From Streptomyces alanosinicus (GTDB lineage Bacteria; Actinomycetota; Actinomycetes; Streptomycetales; Streptomycetaceae), in the NCBI RefSeq assembly GCF_014650595.1, contig NZ_BMVG01000004.1:310001-374000 (forward strand): 64,000 nucleotides of DNA. Direction: 5' to 3'. Shown piece after piece: positions 29,155 to 38,718 of this stretch (position 1 is its first letter; every line of letters begins with the position of its first letter). The notes under the pieces are model-generated. The model was given only the letters and a program-made list of their open reading frames with translations. It searched no databases and had not been told where the DNA came from. A program made the translations under genes and the position numbers.

Positions 29155-29811
29155 ATGAGCAAGACGACAGTCAACGACGTCTCCACTGACTCGGGTCCCG
29201 AGCGTGCAGCCGAGGGCCCGCGCACGGCGGGCGGCAGCCGTGCCTTCGCCCTGCTTCTGGTGATCACCGGCGCGGCCGGGCTGCTGGCCGCCTGGGTCAT
29301 CACGCTCGACAAGAACAAGATCCTCGAAGCGAAGATCTCGGGGAAGACGTTCACACCGGGCTGCAGCGTCAACCCGATCGTGTCCTGCGGCAGCGTCATG
29401 GAGAGCAAGCAGGCGACGGCGTTCGGCTTCCCGAACCCCTGGCTCGGCCTGGTCTGCTACGGCATCGTCATCTGCGTCGGCATGAGCCTGCTGGGCCGTG
29501 CCCGCTTCCCGCGCTGGTACTGGCTGACCTTCAACTTCGGCACGCTCTTCGGTGTCGGCTTCGTCACCTGGCTGCAGTTCCAGTCCCTGTACCGGATCAA
29601 CGCCCTGTGCCTGTGGTGCTCGCTGGCCTGGGTCGCCACGATCACCATGTTCTGGTACGTGACCTCGTTCAACATCCGCAACGGCTTCCTGCCCACGCCG
29701 GGCTGGCTGAAGCGGTTCCTCGGCGAGTTCACCTGGGTCCTGCCGGTCACCCACTGCGGTGTCATCGCCATGCTGATCCTGACCCGCTGGGGCAGCCAGC
29801 TCTGGGCCTAG
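29155..29811 (+). CDS. Vitamin K epoxide reductase (VKOR) family membrane oxidoreductase
   Basis: This 218-aa protein has about five membrane helices. The active-site disulfide is CLWC (Cys152, Cys155), and the loop pair is Cys70 and Cys78 (PGCSVNPIVSCGSV). Bacterial VKORs replace DsbB and reoxidise a DsbA-like partner using quinone, supporting disulfide formation outside the cell. No thioredoxin domain is fused here. The ATG start is chosen from the cytoplasmic N-tail length; the ribosome site is weak. The frame is open upstream but lacks coding character. Confidence 0.9.
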   Translation: MSKTTVNDVSTDSGPERAAEGPRTAGGSRAFALLLVITGAAGLLAAWVITLDKNKILEAKISGKTFTPGCSVNPIVSCGSVMESKQATAFGFPNPWLGLVCYGIVICVGMSLLGRARFPRWYWLTFNFGTLFGVGFVTWLQFQSLYRINALCLWCSLAWVATITMFWYVTSFNIRNGFLPTPGWLKRFLGEFTWVLPVTHCGVIAMLILTRWGSQLWA

Positions 29812-29865
29812 GGCCCGTCCTTCCGAGCGGCCTCGCCCCCGGCCCCGCCCCCCGGGCCGGCCGCG

Positions 29866-29888
29866 TTGTCAGTGCGGTGATTTAGGGT
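29866..29888 (+). promoter_or_regulatory. RecA-independent DNA-damage (PafBC-type) promoter of rarA
   Basis: TTGTCAGTG, eight bases, then TAGGGT matches TTGTCRGTG-N8-TAnnnT exactly. The -10 ends seven bases before a GTG, so the message is probably leaderless. Its first ten bases match the ruvC promoter. Confidence 0.75.
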
Positions 29889-29895
29889 TTTGGAC

Positions 29896-31251
29896 GTGGA
29901 ACCCGACCTGTTCACCGCCGCGGCAGAAGACCGCCAGGAGAAGGACCCGGCGGCCAGTCCCCTGGCGGTGCGGATGCGCCCGCGCACCCTCGACGAGGTC
30001 GTGGGCCAGCAGCATCTGCTGAAGCCCGGCGCCCCGCTGCGTCGGCTGGTCGGCGAGGGCTCCGGCGGCCCGGCCGGACCCTCCTCGGTGATCCTCTGGG
30101 GCCCGCCCGGCACCGGCAAGACCACGCTGGCGTACGTCGTCTCCAAGGCGACGAACAAGCGGTTCGTGGAGCTGTCCGCGATCACCGCGGGCGTCAAGGA
30201 GGTCCGCGCGGTCATCGACGGCGCCCGCCGCGCCACCGGCGGCTTCGGCAGGGAGACCGTCCTCTTCCTCGACGAGATCCACCGCTTCAGCAAGGCCCAG
30301 CAGGACTCCCTCCTCCCGGCCGTCGAGAACCGCTGGGTGACCCTGATCGCGGCCACCACGGAGAACCCGTACTTCTCCGTGATCTCGCCCCTGCTGTCCC
30401 GCTCGCTCCTGCTCACGCTCGAACCGCTCACCGACGACGACATCCGCGGACTGCTGCGCCGCGCCCTGAGCGACGAGCGTGGTCTGAAGGACGCCGTCGG
30501 CCTGCCCGAGGACACCGGGGAGCATCTGCTGCGCATCGCCGGCGGCGACGCCCGCCGGGCCCTGACCGCCCTGGAGGCCGCCGCAGGCGCCGCCCTCGAC
30601 CAGGGCGAGAGCGAGATCAGCCTCCAGACGCTGGAGCAGACCGTCGACCGGGCCGCCGTGAAGTACGACCGCGACGGCGACCAGCACTACGACGTCGCCA
30701 GCGCCCTCATCAAGTCCATCCGCGGCTCCGACGTCGACGCCGCCCTGCACTACCTGGCCCGCATGATCGAGGCCGGTGAGGACCCCCGCTTCATCGCCCG
30801 CCGCCTGATGATCTCTGCCAGTGAGGACATCGGCCTGGCCGATCCGAACGCCCTGCCCATCGCGGTCGCCGCGGCCCAGGCCGTCGCCATGATCGGCTTC
30901 CCCGAGGCCGCCCTGACCCTCAGCCACGCCACCATCGCCCTCGCACTCGCCCCCAAGTCCAACGCGGCGACCACCGCGATCGGCGCCGCCATGGAAGACG
31001 TGCGGGGAGGCCTGGCCGGTCCGGTTCCGCCGCATCTGCGCGACGGGCACTACAAGGGCGCGGCCAAGCTCGGCCACGCCCAGGGATACGTGTATCCGCA
31101 CGACCTTCCCGAGGGCATCGCCCAGCAGCAGTACGCCCCGGACGCCCTGAAGGACCGCGAGTACTACACCCCGACCCGGCACGGCACCGAGGCGCGGTAC
31201 GCGGACGCGGTGGAGTGGACCAGGAAGCACCTCGGTCGCAGACGGTCCTGA
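29896..31251 (+). CDS. rarA: Replication-associated recombination protein RarA (MgsA/WRNIP1 family AAA ATPase)
   Basis: This roughly 451-aa clamp-loader-like AAA+ protein has Walker A GPPGTGKT, Walker [10 protein letters not shown], sensor 1 AATTENPYF and the C-terminal MgsA tetramerisation domain ([12 protein letters not shown]). It acts at stalled replication forks. The GTG at 29896 is preferred over the TTG at 29890 because it coincides with the start site predicted from the -10 TAGGGT, giving a leaderless transcript. No ribosome site is visible. Confidence 0.92.
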   Translation: MEPDLFTAAAEDRQEKDPAASPLAVRMRPRTLDEVVGQQHLLKPGAPLRRLVGEGSGGPAGPSSVILWGPPGTGKTTLAYVVSKATNKRFVELSAITAGVKEVRAVIDGARRATGGFGRETVLFLDEIHRFSKAQQDSLLPAVENRWVTLIAATTENPYFSVISPLLSRSLLLTLEPLTDDDIRGLLRRALSDERGLKDAVGLPEDTGEHLLRIAGGDARRALTALEAAAGAALDQGESEISLQTLEQTVDRAAVKYDRDGDQHYDVASALIKSIRGSDVDAALHYLARMIEAGEDPRFIARRLMISASEDIGLADPNALPIAVAAAQAVAMIGFPEAALTLSHATIALALAPKSNAATTAIGAAMEDVRGGLAGPVPPHLRDGHYKGAAKLGHAQGYVYPHDLPEGIAQQQYAPDALKDREYYTPTRHGTEARYADAVEWTRKHLGRRRS

Positions 31252-31259
31252 GCGCCCTG

Positions 31260-31558
31260 TAGACTTCGCCGAAGTGCTGAGTCCCGCGCCGTCAGAGCGG
31301 GGCACCCAGCCGGAACCCCACGGCCGTAAGGACGCGAGGTTCCAGGAGCGTCGCGCACCGTCGAACGGTGTCGCGGGCAGCCCACCACCACCCGGAGCTC
31401 CGGGACGGCCGGTGGGCCACTCGCGTGCTGCACGTTGTGCCCAGACCAGGGGAGCGGCTGCCCGGCAGGTCCCATGCGGACCCGGCGGGTTTCCCCGGCT
31501 GCGGAGGCGACCTCCCTCAACTCTGACAAGCCGAAAACGACGAAAGAGATTAGAGACA
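31260..31558 (+). promoter_or_regulatory. Promoter (-10 TAGACT) and long structured leader of rpsD
   Basis: TAGACT at 31260-31265 would start an RNA with about 285 untranslated bases before rpsD. The leader holds several perfect hairpins: CACCGT-cga-ACGGTG (31356-31370), the palindrome CCCGGAGCTCCGGG (31391-31404) inside an outer stem (31380-31386 with 31411-31417), and GGAGG-cga-CCTCC (31503-31515). The rpsD ribosome site is weak. This layout suits autogenous control by S4, which is known in other bacteria, but no known S4 leader class is recognised here. Confidence 0.5.
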
Positions 31559-32173
31559 GTGGCGAACCAGTCCCGCCCCAAGGTCAAGAAGTCGCGTGCC
31601 CTCGGCATCGCGCTGACCCCGAAGGCCGTCAAGTACTTCGAGGCCCGCCCCTACCCGCCGGGTGAGCACGGCCGCGGCCGCAAGCAGAACTCGGACTACA
31701 AGGTCCGTCTGCTGGAGAAGCAGCGTCTGCGCGCGCAGTACGACGTGTCCGAGCGTCAGCTCGTCCGCGCCTACGAGCGCGCCTCCAAGGTTCAGGGCAA
31801 GACCGGTGAGGCCCTGATCATCGAGCTCGAGCGCCGCCTCGACGCCCTGGTCCTGCGTTCGGGCATCGCCCGCACCATCTACCAGGCCCGTCAGATGGTC
31901 GTCCACGGCCACATCCAGGTCAACGGCCAGAAGGTCGACAAGCCGTCCTTCCGTGTCCGTCCGGACGACGTCGTGCAGGTCCGCGACCGCTCCAAGGAGA
32001 AGACGCTCTTCACGATCGCCCGCGAGGGTGGCTTCGCCCCCGAGGGTGAGACCCCGCGCTACCTGCAGGTGAACCTCAAGGCCCTGGCGTTCCGCCTGGA
32101 CCGTGAGCCGAACCGCAAGGAGATCCCGGTGATCTGCGACGAGCAGCTCGTCGTCGAGTACTACGCTCGCTGA
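31559..32173 (+). CDS. rpsD: 30S ribosomal protein S4
   Basis: This 204-aa primary 16S rRNA-binding protein nucleates 30S assembly. The S4 RNA-binding domain is clear ([20 protein letters not shown], then [18 protein letters not shown]). The N-terminal region lacks the zinc-binding cysteines of the C-plus form, so it is the zinc-free type. The gene is solitary here rather than in the rpsM-rpsK-rpoA operon, as is usual for Streptomyces. The start is GTG with a weak AAAGAG site. A strong terminator follows. Confidence 0.96.
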   Translation: MANQSRPKVKKSRALGIALTPKAVKYFEARPYPPGEHGRGRKQNSDYKVRLLEKQRLRAQYDVSERQLVRAYERASKVQGKTGEALIIELERRLDALVLRSGIARTIYQARQMVVHGHIQVNGQKVDKPSFRVRPDDVVQVRDRSKEKTLFTIAREGGFAPEGETPRYLQVNLKALAFRLDREPNRKEIPVICDEQLVVEYYAR

Positions 32174-32199
32174 TCCCAGCCCCGGCGCAGTAACCTCAG

Positions 32200-32245
32200 C
32201 CCGCCGTCTCCCCGCCCGGCCCTGCCGGGCGGTCGAGGCGGCGGG
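32200..32245 (+). terminator. Terminator after rpsD
   Basis: A two-part hairpin has an outer 7-bp stem (32200-32206 with 32239-32245) and an inner 9-bp stem (32212-32220 with 32224-32232), followed by TTTGTGTTT. It also ends the convergent STAND gene region. Confidence 0.85.
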
Positions 32246-32280
32246 TTTGTGTTTCCGGCCGGGTCTGTGTGTGCGGCGTG

Positions 32281-34455
32281 TCAGCCTCGCGCGGAATCGG
32301 CGGCGCGCTCAGCGGCCTCGGCGTGGTCCGCGCCCGCGCCGCCCTGCGGCACCCCTCGCGGGGCCGGCAGCGCGTCCAGCGCTCGCCCCCCGGCACCACC
32401 CAGTGCCCGCGCGACGGTCTCGGCGCGGTCGAGCCGGCCCCCTTCTTGCACGCACTCCTCGTACCGCCCGTCCCCGAGGGCCTGCCGTGCCATCGCCTCG
32501 CACGCCTCGTGCGGGGCGTTGTAGTACGCCGAGCCGAACAGCGGGAGCCCCACCGCCGGCCAGATCCGGCCCGCCGCGCCCTGCAGCACCGCCGCCTCGG
32601 CCGGTTCGCCCCGGGCCGCCGTCACCAGCGCCAGCAGCTCCAGCACCAGCACCGAACCGAGCAGATCGTCGAAGGCGTGCGCGTTGCGCAGGCACTCCGC
32701 GAGCAGCTCACGCGCCGTGTCCTGCGCGCCCTCCTGCCAGGCCGCGTACGCCAGCACATACAGCGCGTAACTGCGAGCCCAGCGCTCCCCGTGGTCCTCG
32801 CACACCCGGCGCACGTCCTCGCACAACCGCACCGCGTCCGGCAGATCTCCCTGGAAAGCCCGCGCCATCGCCAGCTCGACCTGGCCCATCAGCACATTGC
32901 TGTTGAGTTCGCCGATCTCCTGATAGCGCTCCAGCGCCGACCGCAGCAGCGTTTCTGCACCGGCCATGTCATCGCTGACCAGGGCCAGACAACCGGTGCG
33001 GTGCTCGGCGTACGCCACCGCCGTCGCATCCGCGGCCCGCTCGGCCTGCTCCCGGCACTCCCGCAGCGCCGCCAGGGCCGGCACGGTGTCGCCCTGGAGG
33101 ATCGCCACATAACCGAGCACCCACAGGGCCTTCAGCCGCGACTGCTCGTACTCCGAATCCAGTTCGACGCAGCGCACCAGCCAGCGCCGGCCCTCGGCGA
33201 GCCGGCCGCAGCCGACCCAGCAGAACCAGAGCGACCCCGCGAGGTACTGCCCGAGATGGGCCTCGTCCGGCTCCGTCGACGAGAACTCCAGCGCCGCCCG
33301 CAGATTGGGCAGCTCCACCTTGACCCGGGCGGCGACCTCGCCCTGCCGGGGCGAGAACCAGTCCAGCTCGCACCAGGTCGCAAGGCCCACGTACCAGTCC
33401 CGGTGCCGCCGGCGCAGCCGGCCCGCGTCCCCGATCCCCTCCAGCCAGTCGGCGCCGTAGGCCCGGACGGTGTCCAGCATCCGGTAGCGGGGGCCGGCCG
33501 GGGTCTCCTCGCGGGTCACGACCGACTGCGTCAGCAGCTCCGAGAGCACGTCCAGCACGTCCTCGGCGGGCAGCCCGTCCCCGCTGCACACATATTCGGC
33601 CGCCTCCAGCTCGAAGGTCTGCGCGAACACCGACAGCCGCGCCCACAGCAGCCGCTCGGCGGGCGTGCACAGTTCATGGCTCCAGCCGATCGCCGTGCGC
33701 AGCGTCTGATGACGGCAGGGGGGACCACCGGGGACCGGGCGCGGCGCGCTGTCCCGGCCGCCCGCGCGCAGCAGCCGGAACCGGTCGTCCAGCCGCTGCA
33801 GCAGCTGCGCCGGGGACAGCGCCCGCAGCCGCCCCGCCGCCAGCTCCAGCGCCAGCGGGATCCCCTCCAGCCGTCGGCACAGCTCGCGCACCTCGGGGCC
33901 GTCGGCCACCGTCAGCCCCTGCTCGCGGGCCCGGTCGGCGAACAGTTCCACCGCCTCGCCCTCGCAAAGCGGCGCCAACGGGAACACCCGCTCACCCGCC
34001 AGCCCCAGCGGACGCCGCCCCACCGCCAGCACCCGCAGCAGCGGCAGCCTGCGCAGCAGCTCCGCCGTCAGCTCGGCACAGGCCGCCACGAGATGCTCGA
34101 ACCCGTCCAGCACCAACAGGGCCGGACGGCCGGCCAGATGCTCCAGGAGCGTCTCGCGGGGCAGCCGGGCGGTGTGGTCGGTCAGGCCCAGCGCCTCCGC
34201 CACCGCGTACTCCACGAACTGCGGATCGCGCACCGGCGTCAGCTCCACCCGGCCCCAGGCGTCCGCCCACCCGACGGCGGCCCGCGCGGCCAGCCGGGAC
34301 TTGCCGACACCACCGACCCCGGTCACGGTCACCAGCCGCGCCCGGCCGAGCGCGGCCGTCAGCCCGGCGAGTTCGGCCGAGCGCCCGACGAACGTGGTCA
34401 GTTCCAGGGGAGGATCACCGTCGGTGAACGGATCAGGGCGCTGAGGACCTCGCAT
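32281..34455 (-). CDS. STAND-type NB-ARC ATPase with TPR domain (AfsR/LuxR-like, no DNA-binding domain)
   Basis: This 724-aa protein starts with an NB-ARC-like NTPase: Walker A GVGGVGKS (residues 46-53), Walker B ALLVLDGFEHL and RRPLGLAGERVFPL. A winged-helix segment follows (RYRMLDTVRAYG), then about 300 residues of TPR-like helices. The architecture is that of signal-sensing STAND switches, as in AfsR or MalT-like regulators, but no SARP, LuxR or other effector domain is present at either end. It therefore may act through a partner. The ATG has no ribosome site but lies nine bases after a -10, so the transcript is near-leaderless. Confidence 0.82.
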   Translation of the reverse strand: MRGPQRPDPFTDGDPPLELTTFVGRSAELAGLTAALGRARLVTVTGVGGVGKSRLAARAAVGWADAWGRVELTPVRDPQFVEYAVAEALGLTDHTARLPRETLLEHLAGRPALLVLDGFEHLVAACAELTAELLRRLPLLRVLAVGRRPLGLAGERVFPLAPLCEGEAVELFADRAREQGLTVADGPEVRELCRRLEGIPLALELAAGRLRALSPAQLLQRLDDRFRLLRAGGRDSAPRPVPGGPPCRHQTLRTAIGWSHELCTPAERLLWARLSVFAQTFELEAAEYVCSGDGLPAEDVLDVLSELLTQSVVTREETPAGPRYRMLDTVRAYGADWLEGIGDAGRLRRRHRDWYVGLATWCELDWFSPRQGEVAARVKVELPNLRAALEFSSTEPDEAHLGQYLAGSLWFCWVGCGRLAEGRRWLVRCVELDSEYEQSRLKALWVLGYVAILQGDTVPALAALRECREQAERAADATAVAYAEHRTGCLALVSDDMAGAETLLRSALERYQEIGELNSNVLMGQVELAMARAFQGDLPDAVRLCEDVRRVCEDHGERWARSYALYVLAYAAWQEGAQDTARELLAECLRNAHAFDDLLGSVLVLELLALVTAARGEPAEAAVLQGAAGRIWPAVGLPLFGSAYYNAPHEACEAMARQALGDGRYEECVQEGGRLDRAETVARALGGAGGRALDALPAPRGVPQGGAGADHAEAAERAADSARG

Positions 34456-34464
34456 GGGACACGG

Positions 34465-34494
34465 AGCGTACTGAAGTGTGTTCAATGCGTACAA
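34465..34494 (-). promoter_or_regulatory. Promoter of the STAND ATPase gene
   Basis: On the minus strand TTGTAC, an 18-base spacer and TACGCT precede the ATG at 34455, leaving at most two or three leader bases. Confidence 0.5.
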
Positions 34495-34617
34495 TCGCTT
34501 CTCGCGACTCCGCCCCGCGACCCGGGTAATGCGGTACGGAGCCCTGGCCCCGGCGCGATAGGCTCGGACACGACTTTTTCAATGGTGAGGCACGTTTTCA
34601 GGGAGCGGGTGCGCACA

Positions 34618-35061
34618 GTGTCCGGTGGAGAGGTGGCCGGGATCCTGGTGGCCGTCTTCTGGGCGATCCTGGTCTCCTTCCTCGCGGTGGCTCTCGCGAG
34701 GCTGGCCCAGACGCTCAAGGCGACCACCAAACTGGTGGCGGATGTGACCGACCAGGCCGTCCCGCTGCTCGCCGACGCCTCCGCCGCCGTGCGGTCCGCG
34801 CAGAACCAGATCGACCGTGTCGACGCGATCGCCTCCGACGTCCAGGAGGTCACGTCGAACGCCAACGCGCTGTCGACCACCGTCGCCTCCACCTTCGGCG
34901 GCCCCTTGGTCAAGGTCGCGGCCTTCGGCTACGGCGTCCGCCGGGCGCTGGGCGGCCGCAAGGAGGACGCGCCCCCAAAGGCACCCCGGCGTACGGTGAT
35001 CGTGGGTCGCACGGTCCCCGCCGCACGACGCAAGCGAAACCTCCGCGGGGAGAGGGACTGA
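34618..35061 (+). CDS. DUF948 membrane-anchored protein
   Basis: This 147-aa protein has an N-terminal membrane helix (GEVAGILVAVFWAILVSFLAVAL) and an amphipathic helical region (QTLKATTKLVADVTDQAVPL...) of the DUF948 type. A basic tail follows. The family resembles general-stress membrane proteins of Firmicutes; the function is unknown. GTG at 34618 is the preferred start (GGGAG upstream); an in-frame ATG at 34582 is possible. It is followed closely by another small membrane protein and alaS, and the three probably form one transcript. Confidence 0.8.
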   Translation: MSGGEVAGILVAVFWAILVSFLAVALARLAQTLKATTKLVADVTDQAVPLLADASAAVRSAQNQIDRVDAIASDVQEVTSNANALSTTVASTFGGPLVKVAAFGYGVRRALGGRKEDAPPKAPRRTVIVGRTVPAARRKRNLRGERD

Positions 35062-35070
35062 GACCGAGCG

Positions 35071-35433
35071 ATGTTCCGTCGTACGTTCTGGTTCACCACA
35101 GGTGTGGCCGCCGGTGTGTGGGCCACCACCAAGGTCAACCGCAAACTCAAGCAGCTGACCCCCGAGAGCCTCGCCGCGACCGCGGCGAACAAGGCCCTGG
35201 AGACCGGCCACCGGCTGAAGGACCGCGCGGTCGGCTTCGCGCTCGACGTCCGCGACAACATGGCCCAGCGGGAAGCCGAGCTGGAGGAGGCCCTGGGGAT
35301 CCACGACAACCCCGAACTCCCCGGGCCCCGTCGGTACACCGCCATCGAGAACGACCGCAGCACACCGAAGTACATCGAAACGTCGATCTCTTCGCCAACG
35401 AAGTACTCGTACAACCGGAATGAGGACCACTGA
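35071..35433 (+). CDS. Small actinobacterial protein upstream of alaS (DUF6167-like)
   Basis: This 120-aa protein has a short N-terminal hydrophobic segment ([20 protein letters not shown]). A helical region ([20 protein letters not shown]) follows, then a polar C terminus rich in Ser, Thr and Asn. Conserved position between the DUF948 gene and alaS is the main clue. The function is unknown. Its TGA overlaps the alaS ATG by one base. Confidence 0.75.
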   Translation: MFRRTFWFTTGVAAGVWATTKVNRKLKQLTPESLAATAANKALETGHRLKDRAVGFALDVRDNMAQREAELEEALGIHDNPELPGPRRYTAIENDRSTPKYIETSISSPTKYSYNRNEDH

Positions 35434-38105
35434 TGGAGTCGGCCGAGATTCGCCGCCGCTGGCTGAGCTTCTTCGAGGAGCGCGGGCACACCGTCGTCCC
35501 TTCGGCGTCGCTCATCGCGGACGACCCGACTCTGCTCCTCGTCCCCGCCGGCATGGTGCCCTTCAAGCCCTACTTCCTGGGTGAGGTCAAGCCGCCCTTC
35601 GACCGTGCCACCAGCGTGCAGAAGTGCGTGCGCACGCCCGACATCGAAGAGGTCGGCAAGACCACCCGCCACGGCACGTTCTTCCAGATGTGCGGCAACT
35701 TCTCCTTCGGCGACTACTTCAAGGAAGGCGCCATCACGTACGCCTGGGAGCTGCTCACCAGCGCCCAGGACAAGGGCGGTTACGGCCTGGAGCCGGAGAA
35801 GCTCTGGATCACCGTCTACAAGGACGACGACGAGGCCGAGCGTATCTGGCACGAGGTCGTCGGTGTGCCGAAGGAGCGCATCCAGCGCCTCGGCATGAAG
35901 GACAACTACTGGTCCATGGGTGTCCCCGGCCCCTGCGGCCCCTGCTCCGAGATCAACTACGACCGCGGCCCCGAGTTCGGCGTCGAGGGCGGCCCGGCCG
36001 TCAACGACGAGCGGTACGTGGAGATCTGGAACCTCGTCTTCATGCAGTTCGAGCGCGGCGAGGGCATCGGCAAGGACAACTTCGAGATCCTGGGCGACCT
36101 GCCGAGCAAGAACATCGACACCGGCCTCGGCCTTGAGCGACTCGCCATGATTCTGCAGGGCGTGCAGAACATGTACGAGATCGACACCTCCATGGCCGTC
36201 ATCGACAAGGCCACCGAGCTGACCGGCGTCCGCTACGGCGACGCCCACGACTCGGACGTCTCCCTGCGCGTGGTCACCGACCACATGCGCACCTCCGTGA
36301 TGCTCATCGGCGACGGCGTCACGCCGGGCAACGAGGGCCGCGGTTATGTGCTGCGCCGCATCATGCGCCGCGCCATCCGCAACATGCGCCTGCTCGGCGC
36401 CACCGGTCCGGTCGTCAAGGACCTGATCGACACCGTGATCGCCATGATGGGCCAGCAGTACCCGGAGCTGATCACCGACCGCGAGCGCATCGAGAAGGTC
36501 GCCCTCGCCGAGGAGAACGCCTTCCTGAAGACGCTGAAGGCCGGCACCAACATCCTCGACACCGCCGTCTTCGAGACCAAGCAGTCCGGTGGCACGGTGC
36601 TCTCCGGCGACAAGGCCTTCCTGCTCCACGACACCTGGGGCTTCCCGATCGACCTCACCCTGGAGATGGCCGCCGAGCAGGGGCTGTCCGTGGACGAGGA
36701 CGGCTTCCGCCGCCTGATGAAGGAGCAGCGGGACCGCGCCAAGGCCGACGCCCAGGCCAAGAAGACCGGTCACGCCGGTGCCGGTGCCTACCGGGAGATC
36801 GCCGACAAGGTCGGCGAGACCGACTTCATCGGCTACGGCGACACCGAGGGCGAGTCCACGATCGTCGGCATCCTGGTCGACGGCGCCTCCTCGCCGGCCG
36901 CCACCGAGGGCGACGAGGTCGAGATCGTCCTCGACCGCACCCCGTTCTACGCCGAGGGCGGCGGCCAGATCGGCGACACCGGCCGGATCAAGGTCGACTC
37001 CGGTGCCGTCATCGAGGTCCGCGACTGCCAGAAGCCGGTCCCGGGGGTGTACGTCCACAAGGGCGTCGTCCAGGTCGGCGAGGTCATCGTCGGTGCCAAG
37101 GCCCACGCCTCGATCGACGTCCGCCGCCGCAAGGCCATCGCCCGTGCCCACTCGGCCACCCACCTGACCCACCAGGCCCTGCGGGACGCCCTCGGCCCGA
37201 CGGCCGCCCAGGCCGGTTCCGAGAACCAGCCCGGCCGCTTCCGCTTCGACTTCGGCTCCCCGTCCGCCGTGCCCACGGCCGTGATGACCGACGTCGAGCA
37301 GAAGATCAACGAGGTACTGGCCCGCGACCTCGACGTGCACGCCGAGATCATGGGCATCGACGAGGCCAAGAAGCAGGGTGCCATCGCCGAGTTCGGCGAG
37401 AAGTACGGCGAGCGGGTCCGCGTGGTGACCATCGGCGACTTCTCCAAGGAGCTGTGCGGCGGCACGCACGTGCACAACACCGCCCAGCTGGGCCTGGTGA
37501 AGCTGCTCGGCGAGTCCTCCATCGGCTCGGGTGTCCGCCGTATCGAGGCCCTCGTCGGCGTCGACGCCTACAGCTTCCTCGCCCGTGAGCACACGGTCGT
37601 CAACCAGCTGACCGAGCTGCTCAAGGGCCGCCCGGAGGAGCTGCCGGAGAAGGTCTCCTCGATGCTCGGCAAGCTGAAGGACGCCGAGAAGGAGATCGAG
37701 AAGTTCCGCGCCGAGAAGGTGCTGCAGGCCGCCGCCGGTCTCGCCGGCTCCGCCAAGGACGTCCGCGGTGTGGCCCTCGTCACCGGACAGGTGCCGGACG
37801 GTACGACGCCGGACGATCTGCGCAAGCTGGTCCTCGACGTGCGCGGCCGCATCCAGGGCGGACGTGCCGCGGTTGTGGCTCTTTTCACGGTCATGGGCGG
37901 CAAGCCGCTGACGGTCATCGCCACCAACGAGGCCGCCCGTGAGCGTGGCCTCAAGGCCGGTGACCTGGTCCGCGCCGCCGCCAAGACCCTCGGTGGCGGC
38001 GGTGGCGGCAAGCCGGACGTGGCCCAGGGCGGCGGTCAGAACCCGGCCGCCGTCGGCGAGGCCGTCGAGGCCGTCGAGCGCCTCGTCGCCGACACCGCGA
38101 AGTGA
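35433..38105 (+). CDS. alaS: Alanyl-tRNA synthetase
   Basis: This 890-aa class II enzyme begins [20 protein letters not shown]. The aminoacylation domain contains [20 protein letters not shown]. The editing domain has the zinc motif [11 protein letters not shown] and the distal CGGTHV. A C-terminal oligomerisation domain ends with a Gly-rich segment ([15 protein letters not shown]). It charges tRNA-Ala and clears mischarged Ser and Gly. The start overlaps the upstream stop. ruvX follows after 26 bases, and alaS-ruvX-mltG-aroE is a conserved actinobacterial order. Confidence 0.97.
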   Translation: MESAEIRRRWLSFFEERGHTVVPSASLIADDPTLLLVPAGMVPFKPYFLGEVKPPFDRATSVQKCVRTPDIEEVGKTTRHGTFFQMCGNFSFGDYFKEGAITYAWELLTSAQDKGGYGLEPEKLWITVYKDDDEAERIWHEVVGVPKERIQRLGMKDNYWSMGVPGPCGPCSEINYDRGPEFGVEGGPAVNDERYVEIWNLVFMQFERGEGIGKDNFEILGDLPSKNIDTGLGLERLAMILQGVQNMYEIDTSMAVIDKATELTGVRYGDAHDSDVSLRVVTDHMRTSVMLIGDGVTPGNEGRGYVLRRIMRRAIRNMRLLGATGPVVKDLIDTVIAMMGQQYPELITDRERIEKVALAEENAFLKTLKAGTNILDTAVFETKQSGGTVLSGDKAFLLHDTWGFPIDLTLEMAAEQGLSVDEDGFRRLMKEQRDRAKADAQAKKTGHAGAGAYREIADKVGETDFIGYGDTEGESTIVGILVDGASSPAATEGDEVEIVLDRTPFYAEGGGQIGDTGRIKVDSGAVIEVRDCQKPVPGVYVHKGVVQVGEVIVGAKAHASIDVRRRKAIARAHSATHLTHQALRDALGPTAAQAGSENQPGRFRFDFGSPSAVPTAVMTDVEQKINEVLARDLDVHAEIMGIDEAKKQGAIAEFGEKYGERVRVVTIGDFSKELCGGTHVHNTAQLGLVKLLGESSIGSGVRRIEALVGVDAYSFLAREHTVVNQLTELLKGRPEELPEKVSSMLGKLKDAEKEIEKFRAEKVLQAAAGLAGSAKDVRGVALVTGQVPDGTTPDDLRKLVLDVRGRIQGGRAAVVALFTVMGGKPLTVIATNEAARERGLKAGDLVRAAAKTLGGGGGGKPDVAQGGGQNPAAVGEAVEAVERLVADTAK

Positions 38106-38131
38106 CATCCGAGTAAAGAAACGGTCGGAAA

Positions 38132-38596
38132 ATGCGCAGAGGACGTCGACTTGCGATCGACGTCGGGGACGCCCGGATCGGGGTCGCCTCGTGCGACCCC
38201 GACGGCATCCTCGCCACCCCGGTGGAGACCGTCCCCGGCCGGGACATCCCCGCCGCCCACCGCCGGTTGCGTCAGCTGGTGGAGGAGTACGAACCGATCG
38301 AGGTCGTCGTCGGCCTCCCTCGCTCCCTCAAGGGGGGCGAGGGTCCGGCGGCGGTGAAGGTCCGCGCCTTCGCCCAGGAGTTGGCCAAGGGCATCAAGCC
38401 GGTGCCGGTCCGACTGGTGGACGAGCGGATGACAACCGTCACAGCCAGCCAGGGACTGCGCGCCTCGGGCGTGCGGTCGAAGAAGGGCAGAGCCGTCATT
38501 GACCAGGCAGCCGCTGTGATCATCTTGCAGCAGGCCTTGGAATCCGAACGGGTGTCAGGTAAAGCACCCGGCGAGGGCGTCGAAGTGGTCATCTGA
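38132..38596 (+). CDS. ruvX: RuvX/YqgF family putative Holliday junction resolvase
   Basis: This 154-aa RNase H-fold protein has AIDVGDARIGVASCD at the N terminus, VVVGLPRSLKG, VRLVDERMTTVTA and the final acidic IDQAAAVIILQ. These supply the catalytic acidic residues. Members process pre-16S rRNA in some bacteria and may cut branched DNA. It is cytoplasmic. It lies in the alaS-ruvX-mltG-aroE cluster. Confidence 0.92.
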   Translation: MRRGRRLAIDVGDARIGVASCDPDGILATPVETVPGRDIPAAHRRLRQLVEEYEPIEVVVGLPRSLKGGEGPAAVKVRAFAQELAKGIKPVPVRLVDERMTTVTASQGLRASGVRSKKGRAVIDQAAAVIILQQALESERVSGKAPGEGVEVVI

Positions 38597-38718
38597 TCGC
38601 GATACGGTAACGTTCCGCGCGATGCGCCGGTGTTCGAACAGCCGACGCACAACAAGAGGCGGAGCGGAAGCGGGCCCACCGGCCGGCGACCGGTCGGCCT
38701 CGCGGCTCTAGGGGATCG

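Noticed and set aside
34929..38108. 1059-codon open frame antisense to alaS
   Set aside because: Same GC shadow effect; the composition is repetitive His/Asp/Gly/Val and there is no ribosome site.
38631..38640. TGTTCGAACA palindrome upstream of mltG, possible LexA box
   Set aside because: Lacks the spaced CGAAC-N4-GTTCG arrangement of actinobacterial SOS boxes; a 10-base palindrome alone is weak.
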